Positions 63,649-64,000 of a DNA stretch of 64,000 nt are shown here, in pieces. Both the position numbers and the translations under genes were made by a program. The DNA comes from Ifrita kowaldi (Eukaryota; Chordata; Aves; Passeriformes; Cinclosomatidae). The stretch covers positions 997,155 to 1,061,154 of the forward strand of contig VZRS01009654.1 in NCBI GenBank assembly GCA_013398055.1, in the 5' to 3' direction. Position 1 is the stretch's first letter. The number at the start of each line of letters is the position of its first letter. The notes beneath the pieces were generated by a model. It worked only from the letters and a program-made list of their open reading frames with translations, was not told the origin of the DNA and searched no databases.

Positions 63649-64000
63649 GTCTTGTTTTCTACGTCCCTCCCTAAGGATGATCCTGACAGGATCCTAGCAT
63701 GTGTAAAGGAAGCTGCCTCTTGGAATGCAAAGACTTCTCTGGCTTAGTGCTGCTCTGGCTCCACTTGGGACCAAGTTGCGAGCCTGACTACAATTTCAGG
63801 CTTCAAATTTTTTAAAGCTACTGTGTGTGAGATATCACTGGGGACTTGATCTGGACACTTTTGGCATGCCACTTGTTTCTGTTCTACTTTGCAGATGATT
63901 GCAGGGAAGCAGAGGAAGAACTCCGGGGAGTTCCGTCTCTGCATGGGGACACATGTTGGCATGTAATTATGTGCAGTCATGCCAGTTAAAGCTTTCAGTG

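Larger units (their letters stand above)
41718..64000 (+). other. GALNT16: GALNT16 intron 1 (runs off the window), no further exon seen
   Basis: I looked for the next family segments (the FDEKAYL-type region and the DTRHY region that precede the catalytic domain) in the translated frames and found none, so the second exon lies beyond 64000. The intron holds MIR-like remnants, one CR1 tail, simple repeats and a short tandem duplication. Open frames up to about 196 codons (for example 48212-48802 minus) show no recognised domain. Confidence 0.75.

Noticed and set aside
1..64000. CRISPR arrays, operons or other prokaryotic or phage-like systems
   Set aside because: No spaced direct repeats, ribosome-binding sites or tightly packed genes are present. 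The window is a vertebrate chromosome with spliced genes.

Overview
This looks like a nuclear window from a bird. It has vertebrate exon-intron structure with GT/AG splice sites, several CR1 LINE tails ending in the octamer-like tattctgtgattctgtga motif, and the neighbouring same-strand gene pair EXD2 - GALNT16 known from human 14q24 and its avian counterparts. I recall the family sequences from general knowledge; no database search was run.

Layout. 1-6480: upstream flank with no gene I can support; it holds one odd GC-rich 308-base block fenced by single N bases (1691-1998). 6480-8345: CpG-island promoter of EXD2, present twice as an 835-base direct repeat joined by one N. 8945-17806: EXD2, with eight coding exons on the + strand that join in frame to 621 residues plus a stop, the same length as human EXD2. 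17807-41150: intergenic, with a CR1 element at 18590-19475, and a 4068-base segment present twice in direct orientation (19046-23113 and 23115-27182), again joined by a single N. 41150-41900: CpG-island promoter and first coding exon of GALNT16 (41508-41717). 41718-64000: the first part of GALNT16 intron 1, which has no further exon I can recognise but contains old MIR-like fragments, a CR1 tail, a 49-base exact tandem repeat and an X-box-like palindrome.

The two genes do unrelated jobs. EXD2 is a membrane-anchored DEDDy 3'-5' exonuclease with roles in mitochondria and DNA repair. GALNT16 is a Golgi type II enzyme that starts mucin-type O-glycosylation. Most of the many short open frames in the window are chance frames in GC-rich or intronic sequence.

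I did not find a new biological system here. The strongest unexplained signals are assembly-like: single-N joins at 1690, 1999, 7506 and 23114 that mark two near-perfect duplications and one orphan insert. The more biological leads are an uORF in the EXD2 leader, the X-box-like palindrome with the adjacent tandem duplication, and MIR/L2-like remnants.
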